This document shows positions 17,117 through 27,073 of a DNA stretch of 31,346 nt, piece after piece. The notes under the pieces were generated by a model. The model was not told the DNA's origin, did no database searches, and saw only the letters and a program-made list of their open reading frames with translations. A program made the translations under genes and the position numbers. Origin of the DNA: an uncultured Sneathia sp. (GTDB taxonomy: Bacteria; Fusobacteriota; Fusobacteriia; Fusobacteriales; Leptotrichiaceae); assembly GCA_902494065.1 (NCBI GenBank), contig CABURZ010000005.1, positions 1 through 31,346 of the forward strand. Reading direction: 5' to 3'. Every line of letters starts with the position of its first letter. The first letter of the stretch is position 1.

Positions 17117-18012
17117 CATTCTCCTATACTAGCATTTATTAAAAGATCTAGCACTTCACTATAACCTATTCCAAGTGACGCTAAACTCTTAGGTAATAAA
17201 CTATTTGCAGTTAATCCTGGCAAACTATTTACTTCCATAAAATATGCCTTATTATCTCTTACCAAATAATCTATTCTAGCATAACCCTTACATTTAGTTA
17301 CATAGAATATTTTTTCAGTAAATTCCTTTAATTCTTTTTCTAATTTTTCATCTAATTTAGCAACATATTCTTTTGCTCCACCATCTTCATATTTTGATCT
17401 ATAATCAAACCATGTACCTTTTAATGCCTCTATTTTCAACGGTGGATATGAAACACCTTTAATAATGGGAACAGTCATTTCTTCTCCATGTATAACTTCT
17501 TCAATAATAGCTTCATTATCCATAGTAAAGATATCTTCTAGTGCTTGCTCTAATTCTTTTTGGTTGTGTACAAAGTGCACCCCTATACTTGATCCCCCAT
17601 TATTTGGCTTAGCTATTAATTCACTAAATCTTTCATCAAATTTAAAATTTTCACCTTTTCTAACTGTCATCCATTTGGCTGTTCGCACACCAGATAGACT
17701 TACAATTCTTTTAGCAATATCCTTATCCATACAAATTGCAGAAGCAAGAACACTAGATCCTGTATATTTAATATTCATTGATTCTAATATAGCTTGAACC
17801 TTACCATCTTCTCCAAATTTACCATGTAGTGCTATGAATACTAAATCAATATCCTTATCTTTTAATGTAAATACATCTTCTGGTTTATCGATTTTTAATT
17901 CACTTACTTCATATTTATTTCTATCTAAACTTTTAATTATTTGCTTTGCTGTATTAATAGAAACTTCTCTTTCAGTAGAAATCCCTGCGTAAATAACACA
18001 TACCTTTAACAT
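17116..18012 (-). CDS. ddl: D-alanine--D-alanine ligase
   Basis: ATP-grasp enzyme making D-Ala-D-Ala for peptidoglycan; 298 residues. Diagnostic pieces are GISTEREVSINTA (10-22), ALHGKFGEDGKVQA (61-74), YTGSSVLASAICMDK (83-97), KPNNGGSSIGV (135-145) and EVNSLPGLTANSLLPK near the C-terminus. The ribosome site GGGGAGTG lies in the end of the STAS gene, which it overlaps by seven bases. The presence of ddl agrees with a normal, D-Ala-D-Ala-ended wall. Confidence 0.96.
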   Translation of the reverse strand: MLKVCVIYAGISTEREVSINTAKQIIKSLDRNKYEVSELKIDKPEDVFTLKDKDIDLVFIALHGKFGEDGKVQAILESMNIKYTGSSVLASAICMDKDIAKRIVSLSGVRTAKWMTVRKGENFKFDERFSELIAKPNNGGSSIGVHFVHNQKELEQALEDIFTMDNEAIIEEVIHGEEMTVPIIKGVSYPPLKIEALKGTWFDYRSKYEDGGAKEYVAKLDEKLEKELKEFTEKIFYVTKCKGYARIDYLVRDNKAYFMEVNSLPGLTANSLLPKSLASLGIGYSEVLDLLINASIGE

Positions 18013-18473
18013 TTTGCACTCCCCTTTTTCATAAGTTCTACAACTTTTCCAAATTCTTTTCTATTTGCTTCATTCAAATTCATAAGTACTGTATGCAGCT
18101 CTAAAATATGTTTAGCTAACTTTTGATTATCAATTTCATCAACTTTAACTACTTTACCATTAATATTAATATCTTTATCTAAAATTATTAAAAATTTTAA
18201 TATTCCAGTCTTATTTAAACAAGTTAAAACTTCACTACTAGGTCTTAATATGCTTAAAAATTCATCATTTTTACTTTTAAATATCATAGTATATTTTGCT
18301 ATAAGTCCCAAAAAAGTGCTATCTATATATGTAGTTTCACTTAAATCAAATATAGGTGTTTTCCCACAACCATCTAATATTTCAATTACTTTTGGAGCTA
18401 ACTTCATATTAGCTTTATCTAATATTTTGATAACCTTAACTCCATTTATTTCATCTGTTAATATTTGCTCCAT
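18006..18473 (-). CDS. STAS domain protein (anti-sigma-factor antagonist type)
   Basis: 155 residues. Residues ~5-105 form one STAS domain with the central motif FDLSETTYIDSTFLGLIA (42-59); S52 is at the position phosphorylated in SpoIIAA/RsbV-like proteins. A charged helical extension of ~45 residues follows (LAKHILELHTVLMNLN...). No anti-sigma kinase or sigma factor gene is nearby. It sits between hslO and ddl and overlaps ddl. Stand-alone STAS proteins also serve lipid transport and stressosome-type roles, so function is open. Confidence 0.8.
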   Translation of the reverse strand: MEQILTDEINGVKVIKILDKANMKLAPKVIEILDGCGKTPIFDLSETTYIDSTFLGLIAKYTMIFKSKNDEFLSILRPSSEVLTCLNKTGILKFLIILDKDININGKVVKVDEIDNQKLAKHILELHTVLMNLNEANRKEFGKVVELMKKGSAKC

Positions 18474-18474
18474 T

Positions 18475-19368
18475 TTAATCTACTTCCTTAAATCTATAAG
18501 CTGCTTTACAAAATCCGCATACTGTTTCTATATATCCATTTTCTTGTATAATAGACTGTATTTCTTCTTTACTGCAAACTCTTTTCAAAATATCCAAGCA
18601 ATATTCTCTTGAGCAATCACATTTAAATGTTAGATCTCTTGTTTCTAAAATCTTGTAATTCTCTATTAAATTACCTTCATCAGAACTAACATCTTCAAAT
18701 ATTAATTTTACTATTTTTTCTAATGAAAAATCATGATATAGCAACTCTTGTATACCATGTATCATTTCTATTTTCTTTTTCATTTTCAAAAAAATTTCAT
18801 CCGAAGCATTAGGCAATTTTTGTATAAATATGGCACCTGATTTTAGTATATCATTACTATCTCCATATTTTATACCTGTTTTAATAATAGTATCTAATTG
18901 TTCTGATTTAGCATAATATTCACTAATTGCATCTTCAATAGTCTTGTCTTGTGTAATATCTATTTCTGTATAATATGGTGTTTTAAGTCCCAAATCTGTT
19001 TCAAAAGTTAATTTACCGCATCCTATAGTATATACATTTTTAAATTCTTCAATAGTTTCACACTTATTTAATTTTTCTAAATCTTCTTTTTTTATTGTAT
19101 TTGTTGCTATAACTCTTCCATCTGATTTTGCCCTTGCATGTGCATTACCTAAAAGTCCATCTCCTTTTAAGACCAAAGATATTTTCCCACTATCCGACTT
19201 AATATTACTAGATAGTAGAGAAACTATATTAAGTAATGCAATTTCTGATGTACAAAATATAACATTACCATATTCACTGTTATCTACTGCTAATTTTGAA
19301 ATATATGTTGTATCGGCTACTGCAAACCTTACATTTTGACTTATACCTATTAAAATTTTAGATTTCAT
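18475..19368 (-). CDS. hslO: Redox-regulated chaperone Hsp33
   Basis: Cytoplasmic holdase activated by oxidation. The 297-residue length, N-terminal substrate domain with GLLGNAHARA (71-80) and VYTIGCGKL (112-120), and the C-terminal zinc switch are all typical. The zinc ligands are C250 and C252 (CDCSREYC) and C284 and C287 (CGFC). The start lies two bases past the lipoprotein stop, making it part of the tamB-bamA transcription unit. Confidence 0.95.
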   Translation of the reverse strand: MKSKILIGISQNVRFAVADTTYISKLAVDNSEYGNVIFCTSEIALLNIVSLLSSNIKSDSGKISLVLKGDGLLGNAHARAKSDGRVIATNTIKKEDLEKLNKCETIEEFKNVYTIGCGKLTFETDLGLKTPYYTEIDITQDKTIEDAISEYYAKSEQLDTIIKTGIKYGDSNDILKSGAIFIQKLPNASDEIFLKMKKKIEMIHGIQELLYHDFSLEKIVKLIFEDVSSDEGNLIENYKILETRDLTFKCDCSREYCLDILKRVCSKEEIQSIIQENGYIETVCGFCKAAYRFKEVD

Positions 19369-19370
19369 TT

Positions 19371-19919
19371 TTACCTACCTATGTTTGAAATATTTGCAAT
19401 TGATGAATAATATCCCCCAAATATATTATCAATATTTTTTGAGCTTACTTGTATCTTATACTTTCTCCCTTTACGAACTAATACGTACTGATCTATCACC
19501 TTATTTTTCTTGAAATTACCTTCTGATAGTACACCTAAAATTTCTTTTTCAATGTCTACTCCTTTTTGACCATTAAAAGTCTTTTGTAGTGAACTTTGAA
19601 ATACTTTTAATAATAGATCTTGTACATCAATATTTTCAATTTCTACATTTACAATTACTGATTTATCTTGTTGTTTTGATGAATTTAACACTTTAAATTC
19701 AAGGTTTGAATAAAGAGTTGTAAAGAATATTTTTTGCATATCATTTTTAAAGTCATGCGACAAATTCCTTACAAAGTCTGGATTTGCTGATAAATCCATT
19801 GCTTTGTCTACCTTTCTTTCTTTAACGTCAGTTAAAAATGTTTCAACAGTCTTTTCTGGCGTTAATCCACAACCTATTGTTGTAAGTAATATCAATACTA
19901 GAAATACTAATTTCTTCAT
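19371..19919 (-). CDS. Small lipoprotein downstream of bamA
   Basis: 182 residues with a clear lipoprotein signal: basic N-terminus, hydrophobic core and lipobox TTIGC with lipidated C17. The mature part begins PEKTVETFLTDVKERKVDKAMDL, the opening helix pattern of small NTF2/DUF4878-like secreted domains, then beta strands. Its position directly after bamA suggests a role in outer-membrane assembly, perhaps a BAM accessory lipoprotein, but there is no recognisable BamB-E motif. Translation uses AAGGAG at 19929-19934, which lies in a possible hairpin. Confidence 0.75.
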   Translation of the reverse strand: MKKLVFLVLILLTTIGCGLTPEKTVETFLTDVKERKVDKAMDLSANPDFVRNLSHDFKNDMQKIFFTTLYSNLEFKVLNSSKQQDKSVIVNVEIENIDVQDLLLKVFQSSLQKTFNGQKGVDIEKEILGVLSEGNFKKNKVIDQYVLVRKGRKYKIQVSSKNIDNIFGGYYSSIANISNIGR

Positions 19920-19930
19920 TCTTGCTTTCT

Positions 19931-19961
19931 CCTTATGTATAAGGACTAGCTATGCTAGTCC
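19931..19961 (-). promoter_or_regulatory. Overlapping hairpins at the lipoprotein ribosome site
   Basis: GGACTAGC (19943-19950) and GCTAGTCC (19954-19961) form a perfect 8-bp stem. CCTTAT (19931-19936) and ATAAGG (19939-19944) form a second, which covers part of the ribosome site. They share two bases, so only one can fully form. No T run follows, so this is not a standard terminator. Confidence 0.5.
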
Positions 19962-19966
19962 CCATA

Positions 19967-22483
19967 TTAAAATGTTTGACCAAATCCAAATGATAGTTTT
20001 CCACCTAAGTCAAATTTCTTAGTTGTATCTCTTTTTGGTTTATTAACCAATGGCCAAGCGTAATCTAATCTAATTACTCCTAGTGGTGTAGTTAGTCTTA
20101 ATCCTAACCCTATATCTGCTTTGAAATTATTTTTAAGTTCATCTTTTGTGAACATTTCTTTAAATCCAGTGTATTTAGGAAGTCCATAATATTTACCATC
20201 CTTAGTTTCATCTTTATAGAAACCATTAGCTTTATTATGTATTCCTGCTTCAGCAAATAATACAAATTGAACATAATCATTAATGTATGTTCTATTTTCA
20301 ACAGTTGCTGTCGCTAATATACTTGCAAGGCTATCTCCATATCCTCTTAATGTAGTTCCATCTGATGTATGGAATAACATAGTTTCAGGAGTTCCCTTAC
20401 TTGCATAACCTAATGTCAATCTATATGCCATAGAGTTCTTATCTTTAATTACTTTATGATATGCTCTTGCATCAACATTAAAGATGTAGTATGGTCTTGG
20501 TTTAAGGGTTTGTTTATCGTTATCTAGTGATAATTTTTTAAATTCTTCTTTCTTTGTGTTAGTAATATAGTTATCGATTGCCTTATCTCTAGCTGCAATC
20601 AATCTTTCTTTTTTACCTTTTTCAGCACTATTTATTTGATCATTTAAATCTTTTAATGTAATTTCACTCTCATTAAATTCTTTATTATCTTTACCTTTTA
20701 AGTCTGCTTTATCTACCTTATTAACATCTGTTGTAGCTCCATTATTTACAGTTAATTTAAGATCACTTTGCATATTTTTATAGAATTGTTTAATTGCTTC
20801 CTTTCTTTCATTCAAGAATTTATTAGTCAAACTCTTTTCTCTAAATATGTATCCTAATTCTGCTGTACCTGTGATGAATAATCCATTTTTTGGTATGTAT
20901 GCATCATCTCTTGTATCGTATGTAACTCCTAATATTACTGAACCTAATGTGTAATCTATTATTGTCTTAGGGTGTCCTTTATCTTTTGAACTCATACCTT
21001 CAGAATTGTATGCTTTTATTCCGAAAAATCTTGGTTTTGCTGAAATAAATAGATCTTTTCTTATTCCTTTTCCTATAGTAACACTTCCACCATATGTGTA
21101 TGATTGTGATTGTCTTAAAATGTTACCTAATTGATAAGGCACTGTAACACTATCAAATGTATAATCTTTTTCTATATCCTTTTTCTTGATTTTATCTCTT
21201 TTAAAGAATACATTAGCTCCTACTTGTAATCTATTAGTTCCTTTAATCCATGGGTCGAAGAATGAAGCGCTTAAATCATAGTTCCCTCTTGTACCAAAGT
21301 TTGCTGAAATTGCTGCTTCTTGTTGTCTTCCTAAGAAGTTTTTATCTGATAATGTTAACCCTCCAGTAAATCCTTCTTTTGTTTCATAAGCAACTTGACC
21401 ATTAATTGATGTTGTTGGTCTTTCTTCAACTAAGAATGTAACTTTTCTGTTGTTAATATCGTTATTATCTCCAGTAATTCTTGGTTCTATTGCACTATAT
21501 AGCCCTGTTTTATAGAATTCTTTTATAGTTGCATTTATAGCTTGTTCTGTAACAAGATCTCCAGGTTTAATATATGACATTCTCTCAAATATATATGGTT
21601 TTGTCTTTAATTTTGTTTTCTTTTCACTTAATCTCTTGTCATCTTCTAACTCTATTCTTTTCTTATATTCTATTTCAGAAACTTTACCTTCAGTTATTAG
21701 AATATTTACTATACCATCATTAGTAAATTCTGCTTTTTCTATACGTGCTGTTAATATTCCATTTTGCTTGTATAAATTTAAAATAGGACTTGCTTCAACA
21801 TTAAAGTTAAATGCATTTATTACTTTTCCTTCTTCTAGTCCAGCTATTTTTTTAACTTTTTCTACATCAAATACAGTTACACCACTTAAATTTACACCTT
21901 TTATAATAGGGTTTTCAGTAACTTTTAGTGTTATATCTACCGTCTTATTTTTTGCATTAACATTCACTTCTGGAACTACTTCTTTAAAGTAACCAGTATT
22001 TAATATCATTTGTGCTGTTTCATTGATAGTTATAGGAGTGTAGAAATCTCCAACTTTTATTCTTGAGTTAGCTAATATATCTGATATATCTACATTTTTT
22101 AATCCAACAACATTAAATTTATTTACTTTTAATTCTGTTCTCTTTGAAGCTTCTCTTATAGCTAATTGATTTTGCAATTGTGCTGATGCATTTTCAATTT
22201 CTTCAACTTCAATCACTAATTTTACTGTATCATTTGCTTTATCTTCTTTTGGCAATACACGAACATTTCTTACTAAATTTGTTCCTACAAGCGATAGATA
22301 AATATCGCTCAAATTTTTATTAGAATATTTATCACCAACACTTACAGGAATATTTTGTAGTATAAACTCCTTTGGTAATTCTTTTAAATTGCTAACTTCA
22401 ATATCGTTTATAGTCGTAGCGAGTGTTGTAGTTGAAATTAAGCTTGCTAATAAAATTAATTTAGTGTTTAATTTGTTTTTCAT
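19967..22483 (-). CDS. bamA: Outer-membrane protein assembly factor BamA (Omp85)
   Basis: The central insertase for beta-barrel proteins. A signal peptide (1-23) is followed by five POTRA-type repeats to ~350 (for example VNKFNVVGLKNVDISDI at 120-136 and LIEG-like ILITEGKVSEI at 261-271), then the barrel. SLSDKNFLGRQQ-type, FFDPWIKGTNR, YDTRDDAYIPKNGL, the loop-6 RGY (713-715) and the terminal FGFGQTF with final Phe are Omp85 hallmarks. Residues ~548-664 are a Lys/Glu/Asp-rich insertion between strands. The start overlaps tamB by 23 bases with AAAGGA upstream. Confidence 0.96.
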   Translation of the reverse strand: MKNKLNTKLILLASLISTTTLATTINDIEVSNLKELPKEFILQNIPVSVGDKYSNKNLSDIYLSLVGTNLVRNVRVLPKEDKANDTVKLVIEVEEIENASAQLQNQLAIREASKRTELKVNKFNVVGLKNVDISDILANSRIKVGDFYTPITINETAQMILNTGYFKEVVPEVNVNAKNKTVDITLKVTENPIIKGVNLSGVTVFDVEKVKKIAGLEEGKVINAFNFNVEASPILNLYKQNGILTARIEKAEFTNDGIVNILITEGKVSEIEYKKRIELEDDKRLSEKKTKLKTKPYIFERMSYIKPGDLVTEQAINATIKEFYKTGLYSAIEPRITGDNNDINNRKVTFLVEERPTTSINGQVAYETKEGFTGGLTLSDKNFLGRQQEAAISANFGTRGNYDLSASFFDPWIKGTNRLQVGANVFFKRDKIKKKDIEKDYTFDSVTVPYQLGNILRQSQSYTYGGSVTIGKGIRKDLFISAKPRFFGIKAYNSEGMSSKDKGHPKTIIDYTLGSVILGVTYDTRDDAYIPKNGLFITGTAELGYIFREKSLTNKFLNERKEAIKQFYKNMQSDLKLTVNNGATTDVNKVDKADLKGKDNKEFNESEITLKDLNDQINSAEKGKKERLIAARDKAIDNYITNTKKEEFKKLSLDNDKQTLKPRPYYIFNVDARAYHKVIKDKNSMAYRLTLGYASKGTPETMLFHTSDGTTLRGYGDSLASILATATVENRTYINDYVQFVLFAEAGIHNKANGFYKDETKDGKYYGLPKYTGFKEMFTKDELKNNFKADIGLGLRLTTPLGVIRLDYAWPLVNKPKRDTTKKFDLGGKLSFGFGQTF

Positions 22484-25400
22484 AAAATTCCTTTCTTTTT
22501 TCAGACTTTTTCTTATCTTGCTCTAATTTTTCTCTTTTTTCAAATCTATATTTTAAACTATCAATAAATTCTCCAAAATTATTAAATTTATTTGAATAAT
22601 TAACTCCTGTATAGAAATTAATATTTTTAATTGAATTTTGTGATTTATACTTCATGTCTTCAGCATCTGATTTTATACCTATATTTGCCCCTAATCCATC
22701 AGCTATCTTATATGACATATTTAAATCATATTTTACATTTGATTTTTGTGTATTAAATGGTATCTCAGCTTTAGCATTCCAGTATAAATTCTTATCTTTT
22801 ATTAATTTCCCTTGCAAATGTAATTGGACTGATGCATTATCTATAAAGTTAGTTATACCTAATTTTTCTTTATCTCCTATATTTGTTCCTATATCAAACT
22901 TAGTTAATCCTATTTTTTTACCTATCTTATTTGTAAATTTAGAAATAAATTGATTAAGTGCTGTTTCTGTTGCATAATTTATTACATTTATTCCTACATT
23001 TTTAGCTGTCATTCCTTTAATGTCATATCCTTTAAATGCAAGTAATGATAAAATTTCATCTCTTGATTTATTCGTTTGTGATCTAAATTCTATATTAAGC
23101 TCACTTAATTTTGAGTTTATAATTATCTCTATTGCTTCTCCATTTACTTCTGTAGTAGCTTTAAGATTAATATATGGATCTATTCCGTTTATACTATCAG
23201 TCATAGTTACATCTAATGTTTCTATAGTAAATTCATTACCATTTATGGTAAATTTACCATCATTTACACTAAATGCTCCATTCATTGATGGAATTCCATT
23301 TGCAAATGTAATGTTTGTGCCTCCATTAATTTGCCCATATATATCTTTTAGTAGAAGATATGACGGTACATCTACTGTCAGTGCTTTATCCATATTAAAG
23401 TCCACATTTACAACATAACGTTTAAGTATATTATTAACTAAAACTTTTATTTTTTTAACAATAATTCCATCTTTTTGAGCTTTATTTTTCTTGTTTTTAT
23501 TCATTAAATCTATAAATGATAAATCTTCTATGCTACCACTATTAAGTTGTACATATCCTCCAAGATTTTCTCCTTTTAGATTAAGTTCTGAAGATAGTAC
23601 AAATGTATTATCCTTGTAATTAACTTTAACGTGGTCTACTAGTAAGTCCATATTGAATTTACCAAGGCTTATTTCATCTAATTCTTGTATGCTATCAGGA
23701 ATATCAGGTATAGTTGCTTGTCCATCTAATTTAACTAACCCTCCATTTACATTCCCCTCAAATTTATTAATATCTATATCTTTATTATTCATTAAAATAT
23801 TAATATTAAAGTTTGAAATATCAACTATCTTTGTCTTTAATGACATATCAGTAACATTTATGCTACCTTCTACATCTCCCCTACTTGCAATAAAGTTTAC
23901 GTTTGCAATACCTTTTGCATTACTTATATCTGGATAAATATTTAAAAATTCTAAATTAAAGTTTTCAGAAACCACACGGAACATATAGTCTAGTGGTTTA
24001 AAGAACATATATCCAGCTATTAAAATAGGGTTTCTTTCATATTCAAGATATCCTTGATTAATATTTATACCTTTATGATCCATTTGACCATCTATTGAAA
24101 GATTATTTACCTTGTGTCCGTTGATGATAAGCTCATCTGAATTAAGCTCTAAGTTTCCAAAGAAATCATCTAAATTACCTTTTAATTTAGCATTAATCTT
24201 CAACTTACCACTAAAGTCTTGTCCTAATTGTCTTAAATCTAATATTTTATCTTTTAAATTATAGTCTATATTTAAATTAGCTAAATCTAATTTAAAGTTT
24301 GTATGGTATATATTATTACCAAGATTATTGTTTAAATCAAAGCTATCTACATACAAAATACCTGTTTTAAGTAAATTTGAAATATTTCCTTTTTCATAAT
24401 GTGCTTTTAAATTTATATCAGGTAAACTTACTTTTTTATAATGCAATGAACTTAAATTAGTGATTATATCCATATTTACATCATTTTTTGTACCTGTTAA
24501 ATGCATATCCATTTTAATATTTGAACTTAATTCTGCAACATTAAATATTTCTTGTAATTTTTGATCTAAGTTAGCCTTTATATCAAAATTACCTCTAGTT
24601 ATATCATATGTCCCCTCAATTTTGTTATTATTCAATTTGAAATTTAAATTTAATTTATTGCTATCTAAATCTGCTTCTCCTTCAAGATAACCTATATACT
24701 TATCTTTAATTCTTAATTCAGAAGGTTCAAGAGATATTTTTGCAATTAAATTATCTAATTTACCACTAACATTCATACTCAGTTTATCAACATATACATT
24801 AACATCTGGTATTTCATATACAGAATATGCAACAAAATTTTCTACCTTTAACCTTGAATAAAGTTTTTTATCTTTTAAGTTATATATTACATCTCCACTT
24901 GTAAATTCATTTTTTATGTTAGTAATAACTAGATTTCCATCTGAATATAATATATCTGCTTGCAATTCTTTTAATCTATGGTAATTCTTCCAAACTTCAT
25001 TCATATCTAATTTAGCTTTAATATCTCTATTATCACTTAATATATGTTTTGCATATCCTTTTATTCTTGTATCGTAAGCTGTGATATAATAATTTGCTCT
25101 TTTAGAATATATATCATATTCTAATGATATATCCTTTTTTTCTCCCATTAATTTTGCATTTACATGTAATGGTAATGTATTACCTTTTGTCGCTCCATTT
25201 TTATCCATTTTAAATATTTGCATTACTGTTAATGCTTCAATATCTCCAATTATCTTGTAATTATGTTTTAAATCATTTAATGTTGTTATACCATCAACAT
25301 GTAGATTACCAGCAGAATTAGTTAAAATTAAATTATTATTTAATTTTCCATCTTCTAAAGATGAAGATAGTAACATTTTAACATATTTATCATATACATT

Positions 25401-26990
25401 TCCATCTATTTTTGCATTTATTTTAACATTATATTTTTTATCTTTTAAATTATACTGTCCGTTTAATAAAAGAGATGAAATATTTAGATTTATTTTATCC
25501 TTTATATATCCAATATTACTTGAATTTTTTATATCTGCCTTTAATATATTATCCTCTAATTGTACAGTCCCATTTATTTGTTTGCTACTTACAGTCAATA
25601 ATCCTTTTGTAAATGGTGTTAAATCAATTTTACCACTTATATCATCGATTTTAATATCTTTCATTAAACTTTTTAATTTATACTCACCATTAATATTATT
25701 TTTATCTATATCATAGTCAACATTTAATTTAGTATTTACTTCTATTTTGCTTTTTAAAATATCAGAATTTGCCAAAATATTCAATTTCTTATTTTTATCT
25801 TTTTTAAATATTAGAAATGCATTTTTGAATTCTATTCCATATATATTAAGTTTTTTACTAGCTATATTAGAATTCATAGTTTCTAATTTTACCTTATCTT
25901 CACCTAATTTAAGACCCATATCAACATTTAATGATACAACGCCACTACCTTTTAGATTTAATTTTTCTATAAGTGAATACTTATTTAAATTAGATAAAGA
26001 TAAACTAGGTGCAACCAATTTAATACTAAGTTTATCATCTTCCATTAAATACGTTAGATTTAAATTTAATTTTTCACTATTATCTAATGTACCCAGTGCT
26101 TTAATGTTAATCTTTTTATCTCTCATTTTGATATTTGCATTAACACCACTAATTTTACCTTTATATGGCAAGTAATATAGGCAATCAGATGATACATCTA
26201 AATTAGAATACAAACTAGTTTTATTATCTACTTTATTATAATTTAAATAACCATTTATTTTACCTTTTTCAATCTTTATATCTTTTAATGGTATAAATTG
26301 AGATAATTTACTGTCTACATCAACATTTTTAAATTTAAATTCTCTTATAGTTTCCAAATCTTTTTTACTCTTAGATAAAGTAAATAAAGATAGTAAATAT
26401 CTTCTATTCTTTCTTAATTTTGCTAGTCTTACAGAAAATTTTTCATTTTGGTTTGTTATACTACCAAATGATTCACCTTTAATGTTTATATCATATTCAT
26501 CTAATAAAAAATTAGAAATTTTCCCTGAAACATTACTTAGTGTTTTATTTATTTCTTCATTATAACTTCTATCTATATATGTAACATTCAAATTATCTAA
26601 AGTTATATTCGTAACATTAGACACTCTGGATACATTCTTGCTTTTATGCATAATATTTTCTACATTTAAAGTGCCATCTTTATTTTGTATAATTTTTAAA
26701 TTACCACCATTAGCACTAATACTTCGTATTCTAGATGGCAAAAAAGGATTTATTTTAATTTTTGCACTTTTTAAATGTCCTACTTCTTTTCCTTCTAAAT
26801 CCGATATATTTAAATCAGTAAGTGTAAGTGTCAATCCTCTTAGCTGTATATCTTTTACTTTTATGTTTGTCCCCATCATATTTTGCAAAATATAGTCTGA
26901 AAATCTATTCATATTTACAAATGACAGAGAAAATATGGATACTATGCAAAAAAAGAAGAGTACTATAGTTAATTTTCTTATTCTCTTCAT
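22461..26990 (-). CDS. tamB: TamB-family translocation/lipid-transport protein (DUF490)
   Basis: A giant periplasm-spanning protein (1509 residues). It has one N-terminal membrane anchor (about residues 4-25), an AsmA-like beginning (IKVKDIQLRGLTLTLTDLNI), a long run of beta repeats forming the hydrophobic groove typical of bridge-like lipid carriers, and a C-terminal DUF490 domain with LSLLAFKG and the late NYATETALNQF. A Lys/Glu-rich tail ends it. I use the ATG at 26990 rather than a TTG nine bases upstream, because only the former leaves room for the weak GAG site. TamB with BamA is the usual pairing in bacteria lacking a separate TamA. Confidence 0.93.
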   Translation of the reverse strand: MKRIRKLTIVLFFFCIVSIFSLSFVNMNRFSDYILQNMMGTNIKVKDIQLRGLTLTLTDLNISDLEGKEVGHLKSAKIKINPFLPSRIRSISANGGNLKIIQNKDGTLNVENIMHKSKNVSRVSNVTNITLDNLNVTYIDRSYNEEINKTLSNVSGKISNFLLDEYDINIKGESFGSITNQNEKFSVRLAKLRKNRRYLLSLFTLSKSKKDLETIREFKFKNVDVDSKLSQFIPLKDIKIEKGKINGYLNYNKVDNKTSLYSNLDVSSDCLYYLPYKGKISGVNANIKMRDKKINIKALGTLDNSEKLNLNLTYLMEDDKLSIKLVAPSLSLSNLNKYSLIEKLNLKGSGVVSLNVDMGLKLGEDKVKLETMNSNIASKKLNIYGIEFKNAFLIFKKDKNKKLNILANSDILKSKIEVNTKLNVDYDIDKNNINGEYKLKSLMKDIKIDDISGKIDLTPFTKGLLTVSSKQINGTVQLEDNILKADIKNSSNIGYIKDKINLNISSLLLNGQYNLKDKKYNVKINAKIDGNVYDKYVKMLLSSSLEDGKLNNNLILTNSAGNLHVDGITTLNDLKHNYKIIGDIEALTVMQIFKMDKNGATKGNTLPLHVNAKLMGEKKDISLEYDIYSKRANYYITAYDTRIKGYAKHILSDNRDIKAKLDMNEVWKNYHRLKELQADILYSDGNLVITNIKNEFTSGDVIYNLKDKKLYSRLKVENFVAYSVYEIPDVNVYVDKLSMNVSGKLDNLIAKISLEPSELRIKDKYIGYLEGEADLDSNKLNLNFKLNNNKIEGTYDITRGNFDIKANLDQKLQEIFNVAELSSNIKMDMHLTGTKNDVNMDIITNLSSLHYKKVSLPDINLKAHYEKGNISNLLKTGILYVDSFDLNNNLGNNIYHTNFKLDLANLNIDYNLKDKILDLRQLGQDFSGKLKINAKLKGNLDDFFGNLELNSDELIINGHKVNNLSIDGQMDHKGININQGYLEYERNPILIAGYMFFKPLDYMFRVVSENFNLEFLNIYPDISNAKGIANVNFIASRGDVEGSINVTDMSLKTKIVDISNFNINILMNNKDIDINKFEGNVNGGLVKLDGQATIPDIPDSIQELDEISLGKFNMDLLVDHVKVNYKDNTFVLSSELNLKGENLGGYVQLNSGSIEDLSFIDLMNKNKKNKAQKDGIIVKKIKVLVNNILKRYVVNVDFNMDKALTVDVPSYLLLKDIYGQINGGTNITFANGIPSMNGAFSVNDGKFTINGNEFTIETLDVTMTDSINGIDPYINLKATTEVNGEAIEIIINSKLSELNIEFRSQTNKSRDEILSLLAFKGYDIKGMTAKNVGINVINYATETALNQFISKFTNKIGKKIGLTKFDIGTNIGDKEKLGITNFIDNASVQLHLQGKLIKDKNLYWNAKAEIPFNTQKSNVKYDLNMSYKIADGLGANIGIKSDAEDMKYKSQNSIKNINFYTGVNYSNKFNNFGEFIDSLKYRFEKREKLEQDKKKSEKRKEFYEKQIKH

Positions 26991-27023
26991 TTTTATCAAC
27001 TCGTTTTTAACTTTGGTTACTTT

Positions 27024-27057
27024 ATTTTACTATAATTTATTATAATTTTCAAGACAA
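27024..27057 (-). promoter_or_regulatory. Promoter of the tamB-bamA operon
   Basis: Two overlapping solutions occur on the minus strand: TTGTCT (27052-27057) with TATAGT (27029-27034), and TTGAAA (27047-27052) with TAAAAT (27024-27029), each with a 17-base spacer. They lie in the 84-base gap between the NUDIX stop and tamB. Confidence 0.65.
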
Positions 27058-27073
27058 CAAGATGCCAAGATAG

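Noticed and set aside
26991..26999. TTG start for tamB
   Set aside because: No ribosome site at a usable distance; the ATG at 26990 is followed at once by the basic, hydrophobic anchor.
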